Program-made: the position numbers and the translations under genes | NCBI RefSeq assembly: GCF_927798115.1 | Contig: NZ_CAKMMG010000003.1 | Location: 372,001-436,000 of the forward strand | From: Paenibacillus auburnensis | GTDB lineage: Bacteria > Bacillota > Bacilli > Paenibacillales > Paenibacillaceae | Direction of reading: 5' to 3' | Length of the DNA stretch: 64,000 bases | Notes under the pieces: generated by a model | The model's database searches: none | Seen by the model: the letters and a program-made list of their open reading frames with translations, nothing else | What the model was told of the DNA's origin: nothing | In this document: positions 19,332-29,799 of the stretch, in pieces | Position numbering within the stretch: the stretch's first letter is position 1 | How the letters are laid out: each line of letters starts with the position of its first letter

Positions 19332-19457
19332 CATCTAGGGCTTAAAGGCCTAGATGAACTGGAGAGGTTAAACTGATAAACAATTTGTCTTTCTTGGTAT
19401 ATTTAAGTGAGGTCAATAAAAAAGACTGCATGCTCTTGATGAGTTGCAGTCTTTTTT
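19332..19457 (+). terminator. Two hairpins ending the acyltransferase transcript
   Basis: CATCTAGG/CCTAGATG (19332-19356) directly follows the stop codon. AAAAAAGACTGCA/TGCAGTCTTTTTT (19418-19457) follows and is bidirectional, so it also serves the chemoreceptor gene on the opposite strand. Confidence 0.75.
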
Positions 19458-19605
19458 GATCTTTCCGTGTCTGCTTAGTGTTACCTGAATTCGGCAACGA
19501 TTGTTGCGAGTAGCTTCTAAACATGTCTATCTTATTTATCAATCCCATTTTTCTGCTTTGCTAACCAAAGAAACCAAGCTATTCATAGGGGAAACATCGC
19601 AAATA

Positions 19606-21340
19606 CTACACTTTAAATTTATTTATTCTTTCTTGGAGCTCTTCGGCCATGTTGGAAAGTGAGTTTGCCGATGATGTAATCTCCTCCATCGATGCAAGTT
19701 GTTCCTCAGTTATAGCAGTGACATTATGTACTCCACCTGAAGCATCTTCAGCAACATTGGATATCTGCTGCATATAGCGGACCAATCCATTCGTACTTGA
19801 AGACATTTCTTGTGATCGTTCAGATACTTCCTGAATATCACCAGCAACCTTTTTCACTGCATCAGAAATCTGCTCGAACGCTTGTCCAGCCGCATTAACA
19901 ATTTTAATCCCAGCTTCTGTTTCACTATTGTTGACTTTTACTGCCTGAATCGCATGATTCGTGTCATTCTGAATGATCTCTACTAGATCAGTAATTTTTT
20001 GAGCAAATTCCGAAGATTCTTTGGACAATTTACGCACTTCTGTGGCTACAACGGTGAATCCTTTGCCATGTTCACCTGCATGCGCAGCCTCAATAGCTGC
20101 ATTCATTGCCAGAAGGTTCGTTTGATGAGCAATACTGTTGATTGTTTCAGTAATAATACCAATCTCTGCAGAACGTTCCCCCAGACCAATGACAAGTTCT
20201 GTCAGTGATGCTAATGAATTTCGAACAGTATCCATTTGTTCCACAGCATTATGAATAATTGAATTACCATTTTTTGATTGGTTTACAGTAGCAACTGCGG
20301 ATGTGGATACACTTTTAGCTAGTTCTGAAATCTGTTTCGAATTGTTGGCCATCTGGGTCATCTCCTGTAAGGAACGATTAACCATATTAACTTGATCAGC
20401 TGTACCCACAGCTAGTTGCTCAATCGTTCTGGAGATTTTTCCTGATGCACTCTTATTTTGTTCTGCACTTGCTAATAGTTCTTCCGAGGAGGCTCCTACC
20501 TGTTCAGAAGTCTTAGAAACGGATTGAATCATTGCATGTAAGCTTACTTTCATCGTGTTAAAGGAAGCATTCAGCGTGCCGAGTTCGTCTCTACTTTTAA
20601 GCATAATCGGCTCACCAGTTAAGTCACCTTTTGCGATAAGGATGGCAGAAGCATTCAGCCTCTGTATAGGTTTTGAGAAAATATTAGCAATGAAGAACGC
20701 AATAAATACAGCAAGTAGTAAGGAAATTACCGTGACCAATAGAATGATAAGAAACGATTTATATGTAACTTCCAAAGATTTATCTGTAGCTTCTTCTGAT
20801 AATTCATTAGTCCCCGATATAACCTTTGCAATCAATTCATTGGCTTTCAACCATAAGGGATAAGCTTCTGAATGTATCCTGCTGGCTTCCTCGTAATTAT
20901 TCGCCAAACCGATTTCAATAAACTCTGGTATTTTATTGAGATAGGCCTCGTAGTTTGTGCTAAATTCATCATAAAGCTCCATTGCTTGTTCACTACTCTT
21001 AATTAAATGGATCAGCTGTTTACGTTCATCATCTATCTTGATTGTGAGTTGCTCCAAGTCCTCCTTTAATTCCATAATCCCATTCCCATCTCTCTACAAT
21101 AATTGAGAGGGCTAAACGTTCTACGTTTGAGATATCACCATTCAAGGTTCCCAATAGAGTGATACCCGGCACCCAAACCTGATCAATTTCTTCAGCACTC
21201 TCAGACATAGTATTAATCTGATTTAGTGAATACATGCTTATAAAGGCAAGCAGTACAACCACAATTAAAAAACCAGACAACAATTTCATCCGAATGTTCA
21301 GTTTTAATCTTCTTAACAGAGCCTTCACCCACATGCTCAC
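19606..21340 (-). pseudogene. Methyl-accepting chemotaxis protein, frameshifted
   Basis: Two overlapping frames together encode one receptor. The first (21340 to about 21060) gives the N-terminal helix and the start of a four-helix-bundle sensor (LNIRMKLLSGFLIVVVLLAF, ...ERLALSIIVER). The second (from about 21075 to 19606) continues with the rest of the sensor, a second membrane helix, HAMP, and the signalling domain with the conserved hairpin (EIGIITETINSIAHQTNLLAMNAAIEAAHAGEHGKGF is split around residues 330-370). The break is at GTAGAGAGATGGG near 21070-21080. Either a single-base frameshift has killed the gene or the base call is wrong. Confidence 0.8.
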
Positions 21341-21773
21341 ACATCCTTACTCCTCAGATTTGAACCTAAAATCATGTATTACATATCCTTATCCGTTGAA
21401 ACACCTTTGCGATCTAAGATAATCTGTATAGCAAAGTTCATTCTCACAAATTCTTGTTAAATAGGAATTATTCAATAAATATTTCCCCGCTTTAAATTGA
21501 CTGTGACTATTTTCTGATCAGCTATTTTAAAGACACCACTTAGGTAAAACTAGTTGACTGAACCGATCTGAATATAGATAGATTAACCCCCTTTTTTCCT
21601 TACTTTAAGCTTGAGCAGCAGTAAGTACCAATTTCCTTCTCTTTAATGTTTTTGGTGCTTTTAAGGACAAAACAGAGGCTCTGGATGCCTCTGTTTTCTG
21701 TAATGGATACTTAATAATGATTGAAATCTTGATAATGGAGAAAAATGATCTTATTACATTGCTCGTTAAGTTA
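21341..21773. other. Intergenic region upstream of the chemoreceptor
   Basis: AT-rich and without a supported gene. It must hold the chemoreceptor promoter. A short frame ending TLKRRKLVLTAAQA (about 21605-21660) may be debris. The only clear element is the terminator at 21669-21697. Confidence 0.5.
21669..21697 (-). terminator. Terminator of the second acyltransferase gene
   Basis: AAAACAGAGGC pairs with GCCTCTGTTTT around a 7-base loop, about 75 bases past the stop codon. Confidence 0.75.
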
Positions 21774-22871
21774 TTATTTCTGTCCACTACTAACTATTCT
21801 TGCTTTTGAATGATTCCAGAGCCACGCAATTCCTATACTACACAGTCCAATCAATATTCCCCCAGGAATGATCATCGGAGCTGGCAAACTACCCAATCCG
21901 ATAACTTCTTTTGTCGCAATCGTATAAGTAATTAGTAACCATTGAATAACGTAGATCGTATTCAGATTCGATGAAAGATATTTGATTATGTTCTCCATTT
22001 TGCGCCTTACTGGTGTTGAAATGTAATAATAAACAGATATTGAAACACCTAAAATACATGAGATCCATAATGTACTAAACAGGTTCTGCTGATAGTAGGA
22101 AGCACCCTCACCCGTGAAATATCTCCCAACACTATAACCTACGGTAGTTGTCCCAATGGAAATCGCTGAAAGACCAATAGAACTGATTAAAAGAACCATT
22201 TTGTAGAACGCCTGCTTATCAGTTACCCTACGTAAAATGCTTGCAAAACAGATACCAAGTACCGGATAAACCAGCCACAATGTGGTTGGGAATGCAATAT
22301 ACTTATTAGTAAAGAATAGTAAGCCCAATACGTATTGAACCACTTTCGGAGCAGAGTCAAATAAGCCGATAAAAAGAGTCCCTATTCCCTGAAGTATTAT
22401 AGCAATGCATAGCATCATCCATTTTTTAATAACTAGTTTTCTCATTAGAGCAACAGAAAGGAATGCCATTCCGGCAAAGTGTAAAATATCTACTGTTCCT
22501 ATAGTATCAATCAAAGCCTTCTTATAATCGGTTTCGATTGATAACACATTTGAACCAATCATTAAAAACGTTTCACGGAAAAAGTTAAGTCCATAGCCAA
22601 GGACAATTAACTTAACACCCCGTTTGGCGAAATCCCCTGAAGAATTGTACCTTGTGTATACCATCCCTACACCCATCGCAAACATAAACATTGGTGCAGC
22701 CATAGGCCCTCCAATAAAATCAAGGAACCAATAATAGTATGGCATACCATTATGATCAAGCTGACTCATATTGTCTCCAACATGGATAATGACCATAAAG
22801 AATATTGCCAGTGCTTTCGCTACATCAAATTCCAGTTGTCTTCCTTTATTCACTTCTTCTCTTGCTAACAA
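21774..22871 (-). CDS. Membrane acyltransferase, HGSNAT/DUF1624-like
   Basis: A paralogue of the gene at 15273-16361, 365 residues with about ten helices. The same landmarks appear: FDVAKALAIFFMVIIHVGDNM with the conserved His in helix 1, GGPMAAPMFMFAMGVGMVYTR, and DILHFAGMAF in the middle. The start is TTG at 22871 with AAGGTGA upstream. It lies just downstream of the methyltransferase and two-component genes on the same strand. Transfer of acyl groups onto an envelope or exported molecule is inferred from the family. Confidence 0.85.
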   Translation of the reverse strand: MLAREEVNKGRQLEFDVAKALAIFFMVIIHVGDNMSQLDHNGMPYYYWFLDFIGGPMAAPMFMFAMGVGMVYTRYNSSGDFAKRGVKLIVLGYGLNFFRETFLMIGSNVLSIETDYKKALIDTIGTVDILHFAGMAFLSVALMRKLVIKKWMMLCIAIILQGIGTLFIGLFDSAPKVVQYVLGLLFFTNKYIAFPTTLWLVYPVLGICFASILRRVTDKQAFYKMVLLISSIGLSAISIGTTTVGYSVGRYFTGEGASYYQQNLFSTLWISCILGVSISVYYYISTPVRRKMENIIKYLSSNLNTIYVIQWLLITYTIATKEVIGLGSLPAPMIIPGGILIGLCSIGIAWLWNHSKARIVSSGQK

Positions 22872-23015
22872 TTTGATTCACCTTACTTCTTTCTTATTTT
22901 TCTGTACTCTTTTTCTCTAAGCTGCGATCGTAATATTATTCTGTTCTTGACTGACAACCTTAGACCATTTCTCATCCTTGCAGTGAGGGACGGAGCTTCC
23001 TATATTTATACATCA

Positions 23016-23579
23016 TTAAATCTCACAATTTAATACATAAACTGGAGGGAAATTACGTAATACTCGTACTATTTTTGTTTTGTTGAAGTATTGAGTAATA
23101 AGATCTTTTTTTCCAAAGGAATGCAAAACAGCAATAAACTTACCAGCACTGTTCAAATTTTTTTGAGACACATAAAGAATATGAGTAGACTCCCTTAAAG
23201 GTATACTTTCACTGGGAAGTCCTGAAATGATGAAATCTACCCATTGGATGCTGTATATTCTCATGTACCATTCTAGATTCTCTGCAGTATCGTTGATAAT
23301 TAACAAATTATCTTCGTGCTTAAATTTATCTAGAAGTAGCTGGTAAAATTCTGTGTTGCGTTCGAATAGTAATAAAATCGTGTTTCTATTTCTTAGCTCC
23401 AAAATTCTCTTTGTAACTGCTCCTGTCCCTGGGCCAAATTCTACAATGTAATTAGCCTGATCAAATTCAATCCCCTCTACGACTTTGTTCACAAGATAAT
23501 TTGAACTCGGTAAAATGGACCCTATATATCTGGGATCTATAATGAATTGCTCTGCGAATAAAAGAAATTTTTTTGACAT
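23016..23579 (-). CDS. Phospholipid N-methyltransferase-like protein
   Basis: A 187-residue class I SAM-dependent methyltransferase. The cofactor loop EFGPGTGAVTKRIL lies near residues 45-58 and the N-terminal FIIDPRYIGSILPSS is typical of PmtA-like phosphatidylethanolamine methyltransferases and of the related rRNA adenine dimethylase-like family. I prefer ATG 23579 (MSKKFLLF) because GGGGGA precedes it; a frame upstream to 23627 exists. A truncated paralogue is at 12554-12844. It is followed by the acyltransferase and preceded by the two-component genes, suggesting an envelope-modification unit (inference). Confidence 0.75.
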   Translation of the reverse strand: MSKKFLLFAEQFIIDPRYIGSILPSSNYLVNKVVEGIEFDQANYIVEFGPGTGAVTKRILELRNRNTILLLFERNTEFYQLLLDKFKHEDNLLIINDTAENLEWYMRIYSIQWVDFIISGLPSESIPLRESTHILYVSQKNLNSAGKFIAVLHSFGKKDLITQYFNKTKIVRVLRNFPPVYVLNCEI

Positions 23580-23669
23580 ACCATTTCCCCCACTGCTTTC
23601 ATCAAATTGTATTTCAAACTCAATCATTCCAAAAACTTATTGATGAATAAGTCATTCAGGTCCGAACCA

Positions 23670-24374
23670 CTACATATTTAATCGGTAGCCGGCTCCCCAA
23701 ACTGTTTCGATAATTCTAGGTTTGGAGGGATTATCTTCGATTTTTTCTCTAATCCGATTAATATGAACTGTTACAGTAGCAGTGTCACCAATATAATCAA
23801 ACCCCCAAATTTTTTCGAATAATTGCTCCTTAGAAAATAAAATATTTGGATTCATAGCGAGAAAATTCAAAAGTTCAAATTCTCTATTTGCAAATTTAAT
23901 TTCTTGTCCATCACGATAGGCTTTCCAGCTTCGAGACATGATTTTAAGGTTCCCAACGACAATTGATTTTTCGTCTAAAGCATTTTGATTCATTGATATT
24001 GAACCAACCAAACGCTCATATCTTTTCAAATGAGATTTAACTCTTGCAACCAGTTCAGCTGGATCAAATGGCTTTGCAATGTAATCGTCTGCCCCTAGAC
24101 CCAATCCGCGAATTTTATCTATAGATTCTGATTTTGCTGTAACCATAAGAATTGGAATATTTATCTGGTCTCGAATCACGCGGCAAATATCATACCCGTT
24201 ACATCCTGGAAGCATCAAATCAAGAATTAAAAGGCTATAGTCACCTGTTAATACGGCTTGTATGACTTCATTTCCATTCTCAATGATTTGCGTTTCATAT
24301 CCATTAATCTCCAAATAGTCTCTTTCAAGCATAGCTATTTCAGCATTATCTTCGGCAATCAATATCCTGTGCAT
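23670..24374 (-). CDS. OmpR/PhoB-family response regulator
   Basis: A 234-residue regulator: receiver with IAEDNAEIAML and phospho-acceptor Asp in LLILDLMLPGCNG, the conserved Lys in DYIAKPFDPAEL, and a C-terminal winged helix (NREFELLNFLAMNPNILFSKEQLFEKIWG, TVTVHINRIREKIE). ATG 24374 has GGAAGGGG upstream; a GTG at 24395 would overlap the kinase stop by four bases. It is the partner of the kinase at 24392-25843. Confidence 0.93.
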   Translation of the reverse strand: MHRILIAEDNAEIAMLERDYLEINGYETQIIENGNEVIQAVLTGDYSLLILDLMLPGCNGYDICRVIRDQINIPILMVTAKSESIDKIRGLGLGADDYIAKPFDPAELVARVKSHLKRYERLVGSISMNQNALDEKSIVVGNLKIMSRSWKAYRDGQEIKFANREFELLNFLAMNPNILFSKEQLFEKIWGFDYIGDTATVTVHINRIREKIEDNPSKPRIIETVWGAGYRLNM

Positions 24375-24391
24375 TTTCTGGCCCCTTCCAC

Positions 24392-25843
24392 TCACTTTAA
24401 GGTAATAATTATGGTTAGCCCATGATTATTCTTTGCTTCAACTGTCCCACCATGAGCTTCTACAATATGTTTAACAATATACAATCCCAAACCACTACCT
24501 TTAGAATCACTGCTACTTCTTGCTTCATCACAGCGATAAAATTGCTCAAATAGATAGGGTAATTTTATGGGGTCAACTCCACCTCCATTGTCAGAAAACC
24601 GAATGCACTCCATACCTTCACGGGATTCTACAGAAATTTTAATGACTAAGTCCTCTGTGTTTGCATATTTCATCGAATTATCCAAAAGATTTATAAATAC
24701 CCGGTTCATTTGTTCGGTATCCATTTTAATGTTGTGAGGCCCTTCTGATTTTTCAAAGAAAACCTTAACATTTTTTTGTTTTAAATCTGCCTGCATATCA
24801 GAAATAAATGTTGTTATAAATGTCGTAAAATCCACTTTTACAAGATACAAGGGAAGATTACTTGTTTCAAGTTTTGAATAATAGAACAGCTGCTGTAATA
24901 AAACATCCATGTCACAAGCCTTTTTATATGCAATAGATAGATATTGTATTTGCTTATTCGGTGTATTAGCTATCCCGTCTAAGATACCTTTGATATAGCC
25001 CTTTACAGAAGTAAGAGGGGTCCGGAGATCATGCGAAATACCTGAGATCATATCAGTCCTCGCTTTCTCATAGCTCGCATTCTTAGACTGCTCCTTGATC
25101 AGATGATCTTGCATCTGATTAAATACTGTACATAGCGTTTCAAACTCATCTTCGCCTTTATAAACGATATGAGTAGACAGATTTCCTTCTTCAATTCTTT
25201 TGGCACTCTCAATGAGCTTATTTATCGGTAACATTATTCTTTTTACAAGCCGCTTGGTGAACAACAGGCTAATTAGTAATAGAATCAGAATGACGGTAAT
25301 CCCAACAATAATGTAGGTTACAAGAAAATCCCCAAATTTATTTGGACTTGCTCCAAACCAACTATAATTGCAATTCCCATTGATAGCCCAAAGGACCTGC
25401 TGTTCTCCATTAGTTGTTATAATTTTGGAAACAGCAGTCGTATTTTCCCAATAGAAAATACCAACTTCCTCTGTAATGGTTTCAGTGGATTCCACATATT
25501 CTATTATGGCCGTTTGTCCATACCGCAAATTAGAGAATCGCTCTCCGACATTACCTTCCACATATAGCTGATAATTATACGGATTTAGCTCTTTGCCTAA
25601 CTCTTTCCAAGAGGATTCATTGTATTGAAAATCTTCTATAATTGATTTGATGTTGAAAATGTTAGGCTCCACTCGAATACTGTTATAAACAGCATCATAC
25701 TTGCTTTCCAGAGTGCTTATCATCCCCCCCACTACCCCCAGTAAGGTAAGTAGAGAAAGTAATACAATTGATGTATTAAGCATAAAAATCCTATTTCCAA
25801 TCTTCACTACCATTCGTCCTGTCTTTATTAGATTTGGGTTCAT
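24392..25843 (-). CDS. Sensor histidine kinase with HAMP
   Basis: A 483-residue membrane kinase: first helix near residues 17-40, an extracytoplasmic sensor of about 150 residues, a second helix near 180-205, HAMP, HisKA with the phospho-acceptor in SGISHDLRTPLTSVKGY, and HATPase (NLLDNSMKYA, GSGLGLYIVKHIVEAHGG). The gene precedes its regulator, unlike the more common order. It is divergent from the S15-M28 operon at 26036, so these enzymes or the acyltransferase downstream are probable targets. The ligand is unknown. Confidence 0.92.
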   Translation of the reverse strand: MNPNLIKTGRMVVKIGNRIFMLNTSIVLLSLLTLLGVVGGMISTLESKYDAVYNSIRVEPNIFNIKSIIEDFQYNESSWKELGKELNPYNYQLYVEGNVGERFSNLRYGQTAIIEYVESTETITEEVGIFYWENTTAVSKIITTNGEQQVLWAINGNCNYSWFGASPNKFGDFLVTYIIVGITVILILLLISLLFTKRLVKRIMLPINKLIESAKRIEEGNLSTHIVYKGEDEFETLCTVFNQMQDHLIKEQSKNASYEKARTDMISGISHDLRTPLTSVKGYIKGILDGIANTPNKQIQYLSIAYKKACDMDVLLQQLFYYSKLETSNLPLYLVKVDFTTFITTFISDMQADLKQKNVKVFFEKSEGPHNIKMDTEQMNRVFINLLDNSMKYANTEDLVIKISVESREGMECIRFSDNGGGVDPIKLPYLFEQFYRCDEARSSSDSKGSGLGLYIVKHIVEAHGGTVEAKNNHGLTIIITLK

Positions 25844-26035
25844 TATATCTGTTAACTATAAATTATAAGAATGCAAATTATAAATTATTTCTAAACAAAT
25901 TTGATAGAACGTTATCTTTAATTGTTTAGAAGTTGTTTATGAAAACTCCTCAGATAGTTTATGAATACTATCTAAAATAAGCAAGGAACATAAGTCTGGT
26001 TACCCCAATTCATCTTTTTGTAATGGAGGAGTAAA

Positions 26036-28201
26036 ATGATTATCAAAAAAAAATCAAAGTTAAAACGTACGCCAATGATTCTAATTATCACCTTCAGCTT
26101 AGTTTTGGCTGGTTGCACAAAGAGCGCTGAACAGAGTAAAGAGAAAATTAGCAAACCGTTTGTATACTCAGGTTACACTGAAGAAGTGTATGACAATTAC
26201 ACCAAAAAATCTGAGTATGTTGAAATGTCAGATGGAGTAAAAATAGCTGTAGATATTTATCTGCCTGCTGACGGACCTAAGCAGGATTCATTTCCCGTCA
26301 TACTTCAATACACTCCTTATGGAAGATCTTTTATCCTTCCAAAGATGACGTTGTTCGAAAAGATTGGAATGAAATATTCACTAGGTACATGGGGGCCTGT
26401 ACTGGATAGAGCCAATTCAAAAGATACGGTCTATGGCTCCAATAAGGAAATGATTCAAAAATTCATTGCGAATGGATATGTTTATATCTGTGCTGATATT
26501 AGGGGTACAGGCGCATCTTTTGGTGTTAAAAGAGATTTCATGCCTGAAATAGCTACAGATGGGGCTGAATTAATAGATTGGATTGCTGATCAATCATGGT
26601 CAAATGGAAACGTAGGTATGTTCGGCGGCTCTTATCTAGGTTATTCACAGCTTGTGACTGCAGGTGAAAAGCCAGCAGCATTAAAAGCCATCTTCCCGGA
26701 AGTTGTTCCTCTTGACGGCTACACAGGAGAAATCCGACCTGGTGGTGTTTTCTTACAACAATATTCAAGACAGGATACACAAACTTATTTTGAACTTAAT
26801 AATTATTTGCCAGATAAATACGTGTACCCCACTACACCCGTTATTGATGAAGATGGCGATGGTGAATACGATGATGAAATCCCGAGGGATTTAAACGGGA
26901 ACGGCTCATTTCTTGATGACTACAAATTTCCCGAAGACCCAAATGATCCTCCACAATATGCTGACGGTGAAGTCCGGGATCATATCTACTATTTAGCTAC
27001 ATATGAACACAAACAGAATATTCCTTATAACAATGTCGGTCCTCAAACACAATTTATTGATTCAAAACATGATTATGGTGAAGGTGAAAAAGAGCTAACT
27101 GCGTATGATGTGGGGCCAGCTAATTCTGTAGCAGCTATCATGAAAAGTGATGTTGCTATATATAACCATGGCAGTTGGATGGATCCTTTTGTACGGGGAA
27201 CGAACGAGCTCTATAGCACCCTTAAGGATACAAACCCTTCCAAGATGATTATTGATGTGGGCTATCATGAAACGTATTCACCATTCTGGAAGTACCTCGG
27301 CGAGGATGAAGACAGATCTATCGCTTTATATGCAACAGAGATGCTGAGGTTCTTTGATAGATATTTGAAAGGCATACAGAATGGAATTGATACAGAGCCC
27401 CCAATTTACATTTACAATATGAATGGTGATGGCTGGCGATTTGAAAATGAATTTCCACTTGCCAGAGAGGTGCTCACCGATTATTACTTTGGAGAGAATT
27501 CTACACTGTCTCCTTCCAAGGGTGCTGCGGGCTCCGATAAGTACTTAGTCAATTTTGAACATGATTCCAGTTGGCCTAGTCAGGATTCAGATAGCAACGT
27601 ATCACGTTGGGTCATGACTGCTCCTGATGAAATGCCCATTAGAACTGAAATGGATAAGCTGGCACAATTGTATACAACCGCTCCGGTAACTGAAGATACA
27701 GAGGTTACGGGATACCCTATTGCAAATTTATCAGTCTCTTCTACAGCTCCTGATGGAGATTTTTACATCTATTTAGAGGATATTGATGAAACGGGCGAAG
27801 CCGTACTGGTAACAGAAGGTGTCCTTCGTGCAGGTTTCTCCAAACTATTTAATAACGACAATATGATTAATGGCGGAAAAGAAGGAATTAATGTTTTGCC
27901 TGAACTCCCTTGGCACGGATATGAGGAGAAACAGTATGACAAAGCGGTTTTTTCCAATAACAAAATTGTTAAGTTAACAATTGATCTATTCCCTACATCT
28001 TGGGTGTTTAAAAAGGGGCACAGCATCCGTGTTTCCATTGCAGCCTCCAACTCACCTACTTTTGAAATTTCTCCCACTCTAAGTTCTTCGAATGATCCGA
28101 AAGATTCATCAAATATTGTTCCAACCGTAACCATTTATCGGGATGCTGAGCATCAATCAATGATCACTTTACCCATCATTCCATCTGGAGGAAAAAAATA
28201 A
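26036..28201 (+). CDS. CocE/NonD-family (S15) lipoprotein hydrolase
   Basis: A 721-residue paralogue of the protein at 13101-15236, with the same domains: lipobox (VLAGC), catalytic Ser in GGSYLGYS, the acidic calcium-loop-like insertion (DEDGDGEYDDE, DLNGNGSF), DVGYHETYSPFWKY for the His region, and a C-terminal jelly roll. The start is ATG 26036 after AATGGAGGAG. The next gene, an M28-type peptidase, starts at the base after its stop codon, so they are translationally coupled. The substrate may be a proline-containing peptide or an acylated compound; the sequence does not decide this. Confidence 0.9.
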   Translation: MIIKKKSKLKRTPMILIITFSLVLAGCTKSAEQSKEKISKPFVYSGYTEEVYDNYTKKSEYVEMSDGVKIAVDIYLPADGPKQDSFPVILQYTPYGRSFILPKMTLFEKIGMKYSLGTWGPVLDRANSKDTVYGSNKEMIQKFIANGYVYICADIRGTGASFGVKRDFMPEIATDGAELIDWIADQSWSNGNVGMFGGSYLGYSQLVTAGEKPAALKAIFPEVVPLDGYTGEIRPGGVFLQQYSRQDTQTYFELNNYLPDKYVYPTTPVIDEDGDGEYDDEIPRDLNGNGSFLDDYKFPEDPNDPPQYADGEVRDHIYYLATYEHKQNIPYNNVGPQTQFIDSKHDYGEGEKELTAYDVGPANSVAAIMKSDVAIYNHGSWMDPFVRGTNELYSTLKDTNPSKMIIDVGYHETYSPFWKYLGEDEDRSIALYATEMLRFFDRYLKGIQNGIDTEPPIYIYNMNGDGWRFENEFPLAREVLTDYYFGENSTLSPSKGAAGSDKYLVNFEHDSSWPSQDSDSNVSRWVMTAPDEMPIRTEMDKLAQLYTTAPVTEDTEVTGYPIANLSVSSTAPDGDFYIYLEDIDETGEAVLVTEGVLRAGFSKLFNNDNMINGGKEGINVLPELPWHGYEEKQYDKAVFSNNKIVKLTIDLFPTSWVFKKGHSIRVSIAASNSPTFEISPTLSSSNDPKDSSNIVPTVTIYRDAEHQSMITLPIIPSGGKK

Positions 28202-29749
28202 ATGAAGCACAATAAATTATTTCGTTGGTCATTAATAGTATTAGGCAGTATTATTGTTATTTTCGCGTTAATAATTGGAGGATTGTTGCTTAAAAGTTCC
28301 ATGGAAATTAGTTCACTTTCAAAGCTAAAGCTTGAAGATTCTCCAACCGCTAAGTATACAAATCACATGCCAGAGAATGATGAAATATTCTCATGGGTCG
28401 AAAAATTAACAAAAATGGGTGTGCGTCTGCCTGGCACAAAAGCACATGAAGAAGCTGTCAACTTTGTAAAGAGCAAGTTTGAAGAATTTAAATTAGAGAA
28501 TGTTCATACTGAAAGTGCAGACACCATACTATGGACAGCAAGTGAGTGGGGTCTGAAAGTGAGTGGAAAGACGATTGATTCGTACTTCATGACCCATTCA
28601 TTCGATACTGGTAATATGGGCGCTTTTGCTACTCCTGACGGCGGGCTTAATTCAGAAATTGTGTATGTTGGGGAAGGAACAGAAAATGATTTCAAAAAAA
28701 TAGATGTAAAAGGCAAAATTGTAGTAGCCGATGTAGAAATGGGAAGCGTCCCTACAGGACTTGCAAAATTAGCGGGGCATTTATACTACGATCCAAATAA
28801 AACCTTATCCCTTTTTTCATCAAGAATTGATCCTTACAGTGCAAATACCTACCCCGACAACTATTATAATGCTTTAAATAATGGAGCTGTTGGTTTTGTA
28901 GGAATTCTGTCAAACTATATCGAAAGCAATCAATTTAATAACGAAGATTATTCATACCTTAATGGTCCAATGAAGATACCAGGACTATGGATCAGCAAGT
29001 CCGCCGGGAAACAAGTAAAAGAAATGATCGCCAAAGGAAGCACTGACGCTTCAATAACCCTTGTTGGAGAACGCAAAACAGTTCAAGGAAGTGCAGTTGT
29101 AGCGTACCTTCCCGGAAAATCTAAAGAGACTATACTTGTCCACTCACACCATGATTCATCAACACCTGGAGGTGTAGAGGATGCTTCAGGAACATCTGTC
29201 GTACTTGCACTAGCAAAATTCTATTCGCAAATTCCTCAGGAAGATAGAGAAAAGACAATTATATTTACAACAATGGATACTCACTTCACCGGTTATCAAG
29301 TACATGATGAATTTATAGCCAATCATTTACAGGGACAGGATAACATTTTGGTAGACGTTGCTGTTGAGCATATTGCTAAAGAGGTCGTTGAAGACGAAAA
29401 CGGGAATATAGAGTTCACAGGTGAGGTTGAACCGAGAGTCGTGTTTATAAGCGATGCTGATTCTCTAATAGATATTACAAAAGAAGAAATTGTCCGGCAT
29501 CGATTGGACAGATCAATGATTCTACCTGCAACACTTTTAGGAGACGAGGTTCCAACAGATGCTGATTCATTCTATCATTCTGATGTTCCTATCATTAGTT
29601 TAGTCAGCGGACCGATTTATTTGTATGACAATATGGATACCTTAGACAAGGTAGCCAAAGAAGAGTTACAGCCTACAACAGAGACATTCGCAGATATTAT
29701 TTGGAGACTATGCGGATTACCTGCTGAGAAGTTTAAATCAAACGATTAG
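28202..29749 (+). CDS. M28-family peptidase-like protein with atypical metal site
   Basis: A 515-residue protein anchored by an N-terminal helix (residues 10-29), followed by a protease-associated-type insert and an M28 aminopeptidase fold. The first zinc-ligand motif is present (HSHHDSSTPGGVEDASGTS). Where most M28 enzymes have the catalytic Glu-Glu pair, this protein reads TTMDTHFTGYQ, so the general base and one ligand look replaced. It may be inactive, use other residues, or belong to an M28 side branch. ATG 28202 follows the S15 stop directly, with GGAGGAAAAA inside the end of that gene. Confidence 0.8.
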   Translation: MKHNKLFRWSLIVLGSIIVIFALIIGGLLLKSSMEISSLSKLKLEDSPTAKYTNHMPENDEIFSWVEKLTKMGVRLPGTKAHEEAVNFVKSKFEEFKLENVHTESADTILWTASEWGLKVSGKTIDSYFMTHSFDTGNMGAFATPDGGLNSEIVYVGEGTENDFKKIDVKGKIVVADVEMGSVPTGLAKLAGHLYYDPNKTLSLFSSRIDPYSANTYPDNYYNALNNGAVGFVGILSNYIESNQFNNEDYSYLNGPMKIPGLWISKSAGKQVKEMIAKGSTDASITLVGERKTVQGSAVVAYLPGKSKETILVHSHHDSSTPGGVEDASGTSVVLALAKFYSQIPQEDREKTIIFTTMDTHFTGYQVHDEFIANHLQGQDNILVDVAVEHIAKEVVEDENGNIEFTGEVEPRVVFISDADSLIDITKEEIVRHRLDRSMILPATLLGDEVPTDADSFYHSDVPIISLVSGPIYLYDNMDTLDKVAKEELQPTTETFADIIWRLCGLPAEKFKSND

Positions 29750-29799
29750 GACAACTCAGTACTTAAATAACTGGTCTCTTATGCAATCTTGTGACCATA

